A DNA stretch of 64,000 nucleotides from Panorpa germanica (taxonomy: Eukaryota > Arthropoda > Insecta > Mecoptera > Panorpidae), in assembly GCA_963678705.1 (NCBI GenBank), contig OY783204.1, positions 12,844,759-12,908,758 of the forward strand. Reading direction: 5' to 3'. Under the pieces are notes generated by a model. That model was given only the letters and a program-made list of their open reading frames with translations. It was not told where the DNA came from and made no database searches. A program made the translations under genes and the position numbers. Below, in pieces: positions 10,236-19,485 of the stretch (positions within the stretch are counted from its first letter, which is position 1; every line of letters begins with the position of its first letter).

Positions 10236-13200
10236 ATGGATAACGGTTGTAAGATTATTAAGCATATGAGAACAATTATTGAACATTTGAATAGTTCAAA
10301 TTATTCAAGTATTCAGTGGAAAAAGTGGTCTGATTATAATAAAATAAATATAAAGTTGTTCAATAAGTTATTAAAAAATAATAAAAATACCTATTCAGTT
10401 GGATATAAGCGAGGCATTGAAAGCAATATAAGTGTCTTAAAATATTTTCAAACATTGTTAGAAAATAAACAAAAAGTTGGAGGAGGAACTATAAATAGTA
10501 TAAAACGTAGTGATCGAATTAAATGGCAGGAAATAAATTCATCATTTAATGGACGTGTTAGAACAGGAGTGTTAATTAATTTAAGTCACATTGATCCATT
10601 ACAATTTTTGAACGATGCATTTTATATGTTTGCATCTAGAATTAAAAATGATTTAAAAAAATATAGTGCTTTAAAAGTAAACGTAATATTTTGTGGTGAA
10701 TTTGTTTTACCATCAGCTAAAGAAAAAGAACATATATTTGAATACAAATATTTTAATACTAAAAATAATGAAATTTTTGTATCAACAGATTTAAAACATT
10801 GGTATAAGTAAAATGTTATTGATGTTGTATTAAAAGATTTAGAAACTTTTCAAGAAAATCAAAGTGGATGGGCTCTATATAAAATAGTGAATATGATAGT
10901 AAATATAAATCAATTTGTTCAATTTTATTGTTCATCATTTATTGACTTACCAGTTGAAATAAAACGAAAAAAGGCTGTAATAAATGTTCAGAATGAGGAT
11001 GATAAATGTTTTGTATGGGCAGTATTATCAGCGCTTTATCCAGCAAAATATAATGCTGAAAAAGTATCGTCTTATAAGAGATATGTAAATTGTCTTAATT
11101 TAAATGGTATTAAATTTCCAATGACGTTATCACAAGTTTCAAAATTTGAAAAACTAAATAATATAACAATAAATGTGTATATTTTAAAAAAGAACAAGAA
11201 AACATTTGAAACTATTCCTGTATATGTAAGTAAAATATATGAAAGTAAACATATACATTTATTAATGATTCAAAGTGATTATGAAGTAGAAGATGAAGAA
11301 GAAGAAGAAGAAGAAGAAGAAGGAGAAGAAGAAGAAGAAGAAGAAGATGTTGTTGAAAGTAATAATGAGGAATGTGACAATAAAATAAAATTTCATTTTT
11401 GTTGGATAAAGGATTTATTAAGACTTGTTAGTAATCAACTTTTAAAAACAAATTGTAAGAAATTTATATGTGATCGATGTTAACATTTCTTTAGATATGA
11501 GTACAAGTTTAAGGAACATTTACAAGACTGTGTTGGATTAGGTCTAAGACCAGTTAAACCGATAATGCCAGATGAAAATTCTAATATACTTGAGTTTAAA
11601 AACTTTAAGAGAAAAATTAGAAATGCATGTGTTATTTATGCAGACTTTGAAAGTATATTGGATAGTAATGTGACAAATATTGAAACCAAGGGGGTATATC
11701 AAACACATATTGCACATAGCGTTGGATATTATGTAAAATATTCATATGATGACTCTAAATCTTATTATAATAGTTATCGTGGTGAAGATTGCGTTCAGTG
11801 GTTTGTAAATGAATTAAAAGAGATTGCTTATAATGTTGAGGATATAATAAAAAATGTATTACCAATGAAAACATTGACGGCTCAACAAAAGATTGAATAT
11901 TTAAATGCAATAAATTGTCATATATGTGAAAAACCGTTGCAACAAGACCGTGTTCGAGATCATTGTCATTTAACAGGAAATTATAGAGGACCAGCTCATA
12001 ATGAATGTAATTTAAATTATAATGAAAGTTATGTGATTCCAATAATTTTTCACAATTTATCATCTTATGATTCACATTTTATAATAATTGATTTAGCTAC
12101 CGGAATAAGTGAAAGAACCTCTGTGCTACCAATTAATATAGAAAAATATATTTCATTTACGAAATATGTGTACGGAACTAATATTTCATTAAGATTTATT
12201 GATTCATATCGATTTATGGCTAGTTCTTTAAGTAATTTAGCATCTTATTTACCAAATAATAAACTAAAAAATTTAAAATCAGAATTTAACAATTTAAGCA
12301 ATGAAGAATTTACTTTGTTAAGTAAAAAAGGTGTATTGAGGAAAAGTTAAATGAGACAGCTTTACCACCTCAGGATAATTTTTTTAATTTATTAAATGAT
12401 AGTAACTTATCTGATGTAGATTACAAACATGCACAAGATGTATGGAATACATTTCATATCAAAACACTTGGTGAATATTCAGATTTGTACTTAAAAACCG
12501 ATGTGTTATTACTTTGTGACATATTTGAAAATTTTCGAGATAAATGTGTAGACACGTATAAATTAGATCCAGTGCATTATGTTTCTGCCCCAGGGTTATC
12601 TTGGGATTCTATGTTAAAAATAACAAAAATTAAACTTGAATTGTTTACTGATATAAATATGTGGCTATTTATAGAGAAGGGTATCAGAGGTGGTATAAGT
12701 CAATGTTCAAACAGATATGCAGAGGCCAATAACAAATACATGAATGAAAAGTATAAACCTGAATTACCTTCTAAATATCTAATGTATTTGGATGTTAATA
12801 ACTTATACGGTCATGCAATGTCTCAATTCCTACCATATGGAAATTTTAAATGGTTAAACAACCAAGAAATATTGGAAATAAGTAATACTATATGCAATTT
12901 GTCAGAAACTAGCAATACTGGTTACATTTTAGAAGTAGATTTAACTTATCCTCAAAGTTTACATAATCTCCATAAAGATTTACCGCTTTGTCCTGAGCAT
13001 TGTATTCCACCGGGAAGTAAACATAAAATATATATTATATATTGATACTGACTCGTTAATATATGAAATTATCACATCAGATATTTATGAAACTATAAAA
13101 CGCGATATAAGTAAGTTTGATACAAGTGATTATAAAGAAAACAATCAATATAATATTCCCCGTGTAAATAAAAAGGTATTAGGTTTAATGAAGGATGAAA

Positions 13201-13538
13201 ATAACGGTAAAATTATGACTCACTTTATAGGACTAAGATCGAAAATGTATACAATAAAAGTTAATATTAATGATATTATAAAAAAAATAAAAGGAGTAAA
13301 GACAAGTGTAGTAAAAAACCATATTTCTTTTGAAGATTATGAAAATTGTTTAAGAACTTTAAATGAAAAAAAATGTACTCAAAGAGGAATAGTTTCAAAA
13401 TTGCATAATGTGTACTCTATTAAGCAAACAAAAATTGCTTTAAGTCCTTTTGATGATAAACGGTGTATTATAAAAAATAGTACCGATACTTTACCTTGGG
13501 GTTTTGATAGTTTTAGTGAGAGCGATTTATTGTTATAA
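10236..13538 (+). pseudogene. polB: Protein-primed DNA polymerase B, Maverick type (broken)
   Basis: This is the element's replicative polymerase. The first ~400 codons are the family's N-terminal region (10236 to about 11480), ending in a Cys2...His-Cys finger that straddles the second stop. Exonuclease motifs follow: YADFE (near 11637), NLSSYD (near 12055) and YLKTD (near 12488). An HNH/endonuclease-VII-like zinc knuckle (CHIC...DHCHLTG...HNECN, 11916-12017) lies between. Polymerase motif A is DVNNLYG (near 12791) and motif C is YIDTDS (near 13041). Lesions are an in-frame TAA at 10809-10811, an in-frame TAA at 11481-11483, a frameshift with loss of about ten codons near 12335, and a large deletion near 13030. 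The last removes the region that should carry motif B and changes frame again. AATAAA lies at 13557-13562. Enzyme activity is excluded. Confidence 0.93.
11290..11349 (+). repeat. GAA microsatellite within the polymerase remnant
   Basis: A run of GAA/GAG codons gives about eighteen acidic residues between the polymerase N-terminal region and its finger. The family normally has no such run at this point as far as I recall. It is best read as slippage expansion after or during decay. Confidence 0.8.
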
Positions 13539-13603
13539 GTATATTTTTAATGTAAAAATAAATACATATTTATAATAACCAATAGTTTTATTTATTTAAA
13601 ATG

Positions 13604-14533
13604 TTATACAATATTTTTAGCATCTATCCAACTGTTATGAGATTTATCTAAACCTAACCACTTTACAAAAACTCTTTTTCCTTTTTTCTGAAAAACTTTC
13701 TCAACTAGATATATATCTGGATATTTTGTTTTTTGTAGTTCTTGTTCGTAAAACGCGCCTGCAATTGATTGGCCAAGAGAATCATAAAGTAAATATGTGA
13801 CTGGATTAGTTAGTTGTACTTTTGATATAGTAAATATTTCGGTACTCCAGTTAGGAGTATACCCTTTTGCAAATAATGATTTGGTTTTGCTTAAACGAAC
13901 ATAATCTCCAACTTTATATTGACTTAAACCGACCCTTTTTATTCTATTGTATACATTTCCTTATAATTTTTTTTCATTTTTTATTGATACTTGAGATGGC
14001 TTCATATTAATTGTTGAATGATGAGAATTATTATATTTCTTAACAAGTGCATCAATGTTTTTAATCCAATTATAGTTGCCTTTTATACTAAAATCTTTCC
14101 ACATGGCATTTTTTAGAGTTCTATTAAATCTTTCAACAATCGATGCTTTCATATTACTAAATGTACTATAATGGTTTATATCATACGAATCTATAACTTT
14201 TTTAAATTCAGTGTTATAAAATTCCTTTCCGTTATCTGTTTGTAAGTTTTTCGGAACCTTATTCTTATTTTTTAATAAAATATTTTCAAATGCAACAGTA
14301 ACGTCTTTTGCAGATTTTGATTTTACTGGAACTGCCCATGCATATTTAGAAAATATATCAATTACTGTGAGTAAATACTTGTAACCTTTGTTTTCTTTTG
14401 CATACGGAATCATTTCTACTAAATCAGCTTGCCAAGAATCATTTAGACCTTTTATGATTACATGTCTACGCTTATAGTTTTTAAGTGCAGGTTTATGTAA
14501 CTCATTAATTATACCTATTTTTGTTTTGCTCAT
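13604..14533 (-). pseudogene. int: Retrovirus-like DDE integrase, Maverick type (one stop)
   Basis: This gene would insert the element into host DNA. The catalytic core holds the acidic triad: Asp37 in WQADL, Asp100 in TDNGKEF and Glu134 in KASIVERFNRTLK. Reading past an in-frame TAA (13961-13963), the same frame continues to a stop at 13604-13606. This tail contains a chromodomain-like segment (YLVEKV...RVFVKWLG...NSW), the usual C-terminal module of Maverick integrases. The stop removes about 118 codons, including the chromodomain, which guides target choice. The start at 14533 is a good ATG; no canonical zinc-binding HHCC module was seen upstream. Minus-strand AATAAA signals at 13587-13596 lie just beyond the end, facing the polymerase signals, so the two genes are convergent. 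Confidence 0.92.
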
Positions 14534-14555
14534 ACTTATTATTACACAAAATTTA

Positions 14556-14774
14556 TCAAGAACTAATATCTAAACTATGTTTTGTTTTTAATTCTGTAAT
14601 TAATGTTGCAATTTTTTTATTTACTTCAATAAAGTTATTAATATAAGCATCATGAATATCTTTCTCTACAGCTTTTAAACGTCTATCTATAATAATTAAA
14701 TCATTTTTTGATACTGTTTCGTGCCGAGTAATTTTTTTCTTATGTATATGTACTCCAAATTTGTTAATAGTCAT
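14556..14774 (-). CDS. 72-residue protein of unknown function
   Basis: An intact small frame lies upstream of and co-directional with the integrase, with only 22 bases between its stop and the integrase start. The N-terminus is basic (KFGVHIHKKKITRHE). Residues about 22-66 show heptad-like spacing of Ile/Leu and charged residues, consistent with a coiled coil or helical bundle. I do not recognise a family. Placement suggests a small Maverick accessory or virion protein. Confidence 0.5.
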   Translation of the reverse strand: MTINKFGVHIHKKKITRHETVSKNDLIIIDRRLKAVEKDIHDAYINNFIEVNKKIATLITELKTKHSLDISS

Positions 14775-14830
14775 GTTACTTACATGAGTAGTTATAAATT
14801 AATGAAAAAGAAGGGAATGTGTTTAAGTAT

Positions 14831-16128
14831 TTATATAATAATATTAGCTTCTTTTAATTCTTCAACTATTGAAATAATTTCATTGTCATGAGATGTATTG
14901 CCCGCCATTTTTGAACTAATAAGTAGTTGTAATCTTTCAACTAATTCATTTGGGTCACCCCAGTAAATGAAATCCTTTTGATTATTGTTTAAAGTCATAA
15001 AGTTTGGTATTAAATTGCCACCTCCTAAACGTTTATTATTTTGTAAACCAACTGAAGTCATAAAGTTTGGTATTAAATTGCCACCTCCTAAACGTTTATT
15101 ATTTTGTAAACCAACTGATGACGTACGCTGCAAAAGTCTTTATCGAACGTTTTGTAATCTTTCTGAAGAATATGGTGTTGAAGACGCTGGGGCACTTAAT
15201 TTTGTTTGAGGAGGAAATAAAAATGATATAATTTTTTTGTATTTTATACCTTTGCTAGATTTAATTTTACCATTAGGTAAATATAATGTTCTATGTGCAT
15301 TTGTATCAGTTAAAATTGTTTTGTAGTCCTCTAAATCTTCCTCACTATAAATATTTGCGCTTGGATCTATTTTAAAAAGCAATTCATATAATCCGGGGGA
15401 TGATTTATATTTTTTATTTCCTATTATTATACCCTCTTTATCAAACGTAACCAGTGTTTTTCCTAATATTAAATTACCATCTTCAAAATTTATACCACAT
15501 ATGTGATCAAATATACTAGGATCACCTTCACGTCTATTAAAATCAATTCAATATTGAAAGGCGTATTTATCAACTTGTTTTTTATAATTTTCTTCAATTT
15601 CAGACAGTTTTATAGATGTCTTAAATAAGTTTGGATCATGTACTCTACTATATTCTAAGGGTTCATTTGATTCAAAAACTTCATCATCTAACTGACTAAG
15701 TTCCATTGTTGGTTCTTTAGCTAATGTTAAATCATTTTGCTGTTCTGGTATAAATGTAGTGTCTAGGGGTTCTTTTAACATGTTATTTAACTTAGATTTA
15801 ATTGTTTTAACCTTGAAATCATACGGTTTTGTATCAATATCTTGTTTGATTGGTTGCGCTAATTTAATATTGGAAGTACTTTTATTAGCTAGTATATTTA
15901 GTGGTGTAGTTATTGGTACCTTTGTGCCTCAGATTCTCCTAGTTTTAATGCGAGATACTTTTGTCTTATAGAATCGCTTGATTTAATAATATCGCATGTT
16001 AATTTTTTATCTTCATCATTAGTAGTATTGCTTATTATTTTACGTTTACTATTCCTTTTTTTAAATCTGGTAGGAGGAGTCTTTATTTTAACCACAGTAT
16101 TTTTTGCACGCTTCTTTGATTTAAACAT
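14831..16128 (-). pseudogene. Maverick-typical protein of unknown function (broken)
   Basis: One long gene read leftward from an ATG at 16128. The start is rich in Lys/Arg (MFKSKKRAKN...RFKKRNSKRK), like a nuclear or DNA-binding tail, followed by DSIRQKYLALKLGE. A frameshift lies near 15915-15925. The frame then runs to the end with in-frame stops at 15548-15550 (TGA) and 15140-15142 (TAA). The middle has an SPGLYELLFKIDP...YKTILTDTNAHR segment, and the end reads ELVERLQLLI...EIISIVEELKEANIII. I recall proteins with this layout in many insect Mavericks, with no assigned function. A 63-bp tandem duplication (14993-15118) doubles a 21-residue stretch and keeps frame. Loss of function is likely. 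Confidence 0.75.
14993..15118 (-). repeat. 63-bp exact tandem duplication
   Basis: 14993-15055 and 15056-15118 are identical. Each encodes 21 residues including LQNNKRLGGGNLIPNFMT on the minus strand. The length is a multiple of three, so the reading frame is preserved. Exact identity implies a recent event. Confidence 0.95.
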
Positions 16129-16149
16129 GGTTACATGTAAACTTTAAGC

Positions 16150-16306
16150 AACTTGAACGTAATGGGAACGCAATTTGAACGTAAATTAAACGTAATGGGA
16201 ACGTAAATTCAACGTAATGGGAACGTAATTTGAACGTAAATTAAACGTAATGGGAACGTAAATTCAACGTAATGGGAACGTAATTAATGTAATTTGAACG
16301 TAATCA
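16150..16306. repeat. AACGTAA iteron-like cluster
   Basis: Twelve exact AACGTAA heptamers and one variant (AACGCAA) lie in about 155 bp. They are arranged in alternating blocks (AACGTAATGGG, AACGTAAATT, TTTGAACGTAA) that themselves repeat with a longer period of about 52 bp. The cluster sits in the gap between the leftward unknown-function gene (start 16128) and the end of the leftward ATPase gene (16378). It contains no gene. It could be a replication, packaging or promoter site, or simple repeat expansion. Confidence 0.9.
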
Positions 16307-16377
16307 ATGTTTATTAAGATAATAAATGCATGTTATTATGAAGATAGTTACCTCAACACTGATTATTATTGTAAAGG

Positions 16378-17079
16378 TTATTTGGTTATATCTAAAAACA
16401 TATCAAATCCTTTTCTGTATCGCCTTTTAATTAAGTCACTATTTTTATCTATTACCATAAAGGAATATTTATTTGAATCCCAACATAAATTACAAACTTG
16501 TTTAAACTCTAGAAAACTTGGAAAGTCAAAGTTAACATGATCATCATATATATGCTTTAAATTTAAGTCATCTTGCTTGAATAATATAATAAAATTAGTA
16601 TTATCCCGTATTAATTGCTTTGGAATTTTGCTGTAAGTCTGACATAAATAGAAAGAGTCTATCAAATTATGACGGCCCATGCTAAAAAAATTTCGAATAT
16701 TATTTTGTTTATCGCAAGCAACATCATCAAATATGAATATAGAATTTGGGCTAGCATCTTCAGGTCTAATAATCTCTTCATTGTCAGTGTATGTATAGTA
16801 TCCCATACCATTAATATTCTTCATAATTTGTTGTAATATTTTATATTTTGGTTGATATAAAGATTTTGAATAAATGTATATATTTTTAAATCGCAACCCA
16901 TTTGGATGTTCAATTAGATTAAACATAACATTAGTTTTTCCACAGTTTGAAGGTCCACAAATAATGCATCTAATGTCGTTTGGTAAAAGTGATCCATCTT
17001 TTGAATTATTAGTGTAATTATTACTTTGATTATCTACATTCTTTACAGAAAGAGTTTGTTTTTGCTTTACAAACTTCAT
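16378..17079 (-). CDS. HerA/FtsK-A32-type DNA-packaging ATPase
   Basis: 233 residues, unbroken. This ATPase family pumps viral DNA into preformed capsids. Walker A is GPSNCGKT (42-49). Walker B is SIFIFDDV (113-120), with two acidic residues ending the strand. A polar residue pattern after it (CQTYSKIPKQLIRDNTN) fits the sensor region. Length suits the Maverick/poxvirus A32 family. The ATG at 17079 starts just after a short leader with an E-box-like CACGTG (17092-17097), then the duplicated promoter region shared with the rightward PLA2 gene. Codons 73-101 are copied exactly at 22848-22932. I see no disabling change. Confidence 0.93.
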   Translation of the reverse strand: MKFVKQKQTLSVKNVDNQSNNYTNNSKDGSLLPNDIRCIICGPSNCGKTNVMFNLIEHPNGLRFKNIYIYSKSLYQPKYKILQQIMKNINGMGYYTYTDNEEIIRPEDASPNSIFIFDDVACDKQNNIRNFFSMGRHNLIDSFYLCQTYSKIPKQLIRDNTNFIILFKQDDLNLKHIYDDHVNFDFPSFLEFKQVCNLCWDSNKYSFMVIDKNSDLIKRRYRKGFDMFLDITK

Positions 17080-17100
17080 TGTTTAACCAGGCACGTGTTA

Positions 17101-17310
17101 TAAACTAATAGAATACATTTTAAATGTTTAATCTTTATATATGAAAATATTATAAAGTATAAAATTGGATGATAGCACATACTTTGGTCAGTATAATAAA
17201 AGTAATAAACTAATAGATTACATTTTAAATGTTTAATCTTTATATATGAAAATATTATAAAGTATAAAATTGGATGATAGCACATACTTTGGTCAGTATG
17301 ATAAAAGTAA
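17101..17310. repeat. 105-bp tandem duplication of a divergent promoter region
   Basis: 17101-17205 and 17206-17310 are near-identical, differing mainly by GAATAC/GATTAC and GTATAA/GTATGA, and diverging at the far right end. The segment lies between the ATPase start (leftward) and the PLA2 gene (rightward). It includes the ATG at 17274 and its counterpart at 17169. In copy one that ATG leads only to a 14-codon frame ending in TAA. Confidence 0.95.
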
Positions 17311-18143
17311 AGAAAGGTGATGGTCTTATTGATAAACTAATCAATAAATTACCTTTTGAGTTGCACTTGCCTGGATACAACTATTGCGGTCCTGGAACAC
17401 GTTTAATAGAACGTTTAAACCGAGGAGATCAAGGAGTTAATGCATTGGACTCAGCTTGCAAAGAACATGACATTGCATATCACCGCTATAAAGATTTAAG
17501 TAAAAGACACGTAGCTGATAAAATACTGATTGAGAAAGCTTGGATGCAATATTTTTCTAAAGATTCAAAGTTAAGTGAACGTTTAGCATCATTACTTGTT
17601 GCTAATATCATGAATATAAAAACCAAACTTGGAATGGGGTTGAAACGAAATAAAAAAATTAAAAAGAAGAAAATAAAGGGTAGCGGAAAGGTCAAGCATA
17701 GTATGGCAGCATTAAAGAAAGCTATTCTTAATGCTCGTGGTGCGCTAAAAAATACTTTAATTAACCCTGATAATCCTAAGAGTGTGTCAAAAGCTATTAA
17801 AATTGCATCACAAGCCGCAAAACAATCAATTAATAAAAAGTCAAAATTTAAAGTTAATAAACTAAGAATAATTCCTATACTAAAAGTAGGTGGTTTTCTA
17901 CCATTTCTAATTCCATTATTTGCGGGATTATCAGCACTAGGTGGATTGGCAGGTGGTGTTGCAGGTGTTGCAAAATCAATAAATGAGGCAAAGGATGCAA
18001 AAAAAATGTTAGCAGAAACTCAAAAACATAACCAAACTATGGAGGAAATTGCTATTGGAAAATCTGGCAAAGGAATTTATTTAAAACCTTATAAAATAGG
18101 GTTAGGATTATATATTAATCCGTATCCAAAAAACTTTCGTTGA
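17274..18143 (+). CDS. PLA2-domain virion protein
   Basis: 289 residues from the first ATG; the ninth codon (ATG at 17298) is a likelier natural start because the upstream part lies within the promoter duplication. The N-terminal domain is a viral phospholipase A2 type. It has a calcium-loop-like YNYCGPG (35-41) and the catalytic pair His65-Asp66 within DSACKEHDIAYH, as in parvovirus VP1. A Lys-rich stretch (124-145) follows. Then comes a Gly/Ala/Leu-rich hydrophobic segment (207-233) that could insert into or lyse membranes, and a Gly/Tyr-rich tail. Such proteins help virions cross endosomal membranes. The stop TGA (18141-18143) overlaps the protease start. The gene is unbroken. Confidence 0.85.
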   Translation: MIAHTLVSMIKVKKGDGLIDKLINKLPFELHLPGYNYCGPGTRLIERLNRGDQGVNALDSACKEHDIAYHRYKDLSKRHVADKILIEKAWMQYFSKDSKLSERLASLLVANIMNIKTKLGMGLKRNKKIKKKKIKGSGKVKHSMAALKKAILNARGALKNTLINPDNPKSVSKAIKIASQAAKQSINKKSKFKVNKLRIIPILKVGGFLPFLIPLFAGLSALGGLAGGVAGVAKSINEAKDAKKMLAETQKHNQTMEEIAIGKSGKGIYLKPYKIGLGLYINPYPKNFR

Positions 18144-18514
18144 AGCTACCTGAACGAGCCCTTACTGATGTTGATTTAAGAAAATATGCAAAGAAATTTA
18201 ATATCCCTCACTTTAGAGGGGTATTCATGAGAAATGATTTGCCTAAAAAAATGTATATAAATGAAAGTGGTATAATAAATTTAGATGATAAAACATCAGC
18301 GGGAACACATTGGGTAGCTTACATAAAAAGAAATAAAAATATTTTATATTTTGATAGTTTTGGTAACCTTCAACCTCCAATAGAAGCAATTGAATACTTT
18401 AAAAATAATACTATTCAATATAACTATGATTGATTTCAAAAATTTATTACTGTAAATTGTGGACATTTATGCTTACACTTTTTGTATTCAAATTCTTATA
18501 TTTATAATAAATAA
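18140..18514 (+). pseudogene. Adenain-like cysteine protease (broken)
   Basis: This protease family cuts capsid precursors during virion maturation. IPHFRGVFMR (22-31) and NESGIINLDD (41-50) precede the catalytic His57 (GTHWVAY) and Asp72 (YFDSFGN). An in-frame TGA at 18431-18433 ends the frame before the nucleophile. Reading on in the same frame, Cys107 lies in NCGHLC, and the true end is the TAA at 18512-18514. The expected start position, overlapping the PLA2 stop, is TTG rather than ATG. The next in-frame ATG is codon 30, which would remove part of the fold. Both changes argue for loss of function. Identity is secure from the motif order. Confidence 0.9.
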
Positions 18515-18601
18515 TATATTGCTATAAATACCTGAGTATTATTTTTAATTTGTTATTACTATAACTAAGCTTATCGTGAAAGGATTTTTAAATAAAAAAT
18601 A
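18515..18601 (+). promoter_or_regulatory. Gap before the capsid block, candidate promoter
   Basis: An 87-bp AT-rich gap containing AATAAT/ATATATTGC and AATAAA-like strings. It is the only sizeable space between the PLA2-protease pair and the penton-48aa-MCP block. A promoter here is plausible by position only. Confidence 0.3.
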
Positions 18602-19339
18602 ATGTCTATGACATTTACAATTATTGGAAATAAATCCGTATTAAGCGCCGATATTTTTCCTCGTATAGATTTGTACGATGAACAGTTTGAATTGGGAATA
18701 GTCGACTTTCAGACATTTAATTTAATACCAAACATTGACGACACTAACAATAAATTTTATTATGGAGATGGTAAAGTTATTTCAATACCAGTGGGTTCAT
18801 ATGAATTGGAAGATATTCAGGAATATTTAAGGTTAGGCATTGGTGATTCTAGAGTAATAAAACACAACAGCGAATTTAAGGACAAAGCTGATAAGCAAAT
18901 AAAAGAAGTATTTTTAAATTTAACTGCAAATACAAATACCATTCAAAGTGAGATAATATGTACTGAAAAAATAGATTTTTCGAAAGAAAATTGTATTGGT
19001 TCATTACTAGGATTTAATAAGCAAGTATTAGAACCTAATAAATTACATGTATCTAACTTACCGGTAAACATTATTAAAGTAAATAACATACGTATTGAAT
19101 GTAATATTACATCCGGTTCCTATTTAAACGGACGTTTAGTACACACAATTCATGAGTTTTCACCTGCTGTTCCACCAGGATATAAGATAATAGAAATTCC
19201 AAAGCAAATCATTTATCTTCCAATCTTTGTACAGAAAATAGATAATATTTCTATAAAAATTGTTAATGAAGAAGGTGAACTTATCAATTTTAGAAAAAAA
19301 AAAATTTCCTGCAGATTGCACATACGAAAGATTCAATAA
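18602..19339 (+). CDS. Penton-type minor capsid protein
   Basis: 245 residues, unbroken. In Mavericks this protein, a single jelly roll, is thought to fill the five-fold vertices. The C-terminal part carries the segment I recognise as conserved in this family: SGSYLNGRLVHTIHEF followed by PAVPPGYKIIE and YLPIFVQKIDNI. The ATG at 18602 is the first in frame; an in-frame alternative lies two codons on (MSM). The stop TAA (19337-19339) overlaps the next gene's ATG by one base (TAATG). No disabling change is visible. Confidence 0.85.
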   Translation: MSMTFTIIGNKSVLSADIFPRIDLYDEQFELGIVDFQTFNLIPNIDDTNNKFYYGDGKVISIPVGSYELEDIQEYLRLGIGDSRVIKHNSEFKDKADKQIKEVFLNLTANTNTIQSEIICTEKIDFSKENCIGSLLGFNKQVLEPNKLHVSNLPVNIIKVNNIRIECNITSGSYLNGRLVHTIHEFSPAVPPGYKIIEIPKQIIYLPIFVQKIDNISIKIVNEEGELINFRKKKISCRLHIRKIQ

Positions 19340-19485
19340 TGGGTATATGTCATAATTTAAAAACAATATATAATTCGTCGTTTAATCAAACTCAGCGTAG
19401 TCCAACCAAGCCTTTTAAGAGGATAACATTAAAAAATAAAAAGTTTCTTAAGTCGTTAGGATTTAAAATAAATACTCTACAATGA
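19339..19485 (+). CDS. 48-residue basic protein between the capsid genes
   Basis: ATG at 19339 shares its A with the penton stop. The stop TGA at 19483-19485 overlaps the major capsid start (ATGA, 19482-19485). The product is basic and ends TLKNKKFLKSLGFKINTLQ. The tight packing on both sides and a Lys-rich LKNKKFLKSLGF motif, which I believe recurs in other Mavericks at this place, argue that it is real despite its size. Function is unknown. A small core or capsid cement peptide is possible. Confidence 0.6.
   Translation: MGICHNLKTIYNSSFNQTQRSPTKPFKRITLKNKKFLKSLGFKINTLQ

Noticed and set aside
11755-12075. 106-residue minus-strand frame inside the polymerase remnant
   Set aside because: It is a shadow of the exonuclease/HNH region, whose plus-strand frame carries recognised motifs.
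14985-15209. 74-residue plus-strand frame across the 63-bp duplication
   Set aside because: It is antisense to the broken unknown-function gene; the repeated look comes only from the duplication.
16307-16540. 77-residue plus-strand frame beside the AACGTAA cluster
   Set aside because: Most of it is antisense to the C-terminus of the intact packaging ATPase.
17076-17285. 69-residue minus-strand frame in the duplicated promoter
   Set aside because: It is a repeated low-complexity translation created by the 105-bp duplication.
10236-18514. Stop codon readthrough or an alternative genetic code for the in-frame stops
   Set aside because: Both TAA and TGA occur, frameshifts and deletions accompany them, and neighbouring genes use the same codons as normal stops.
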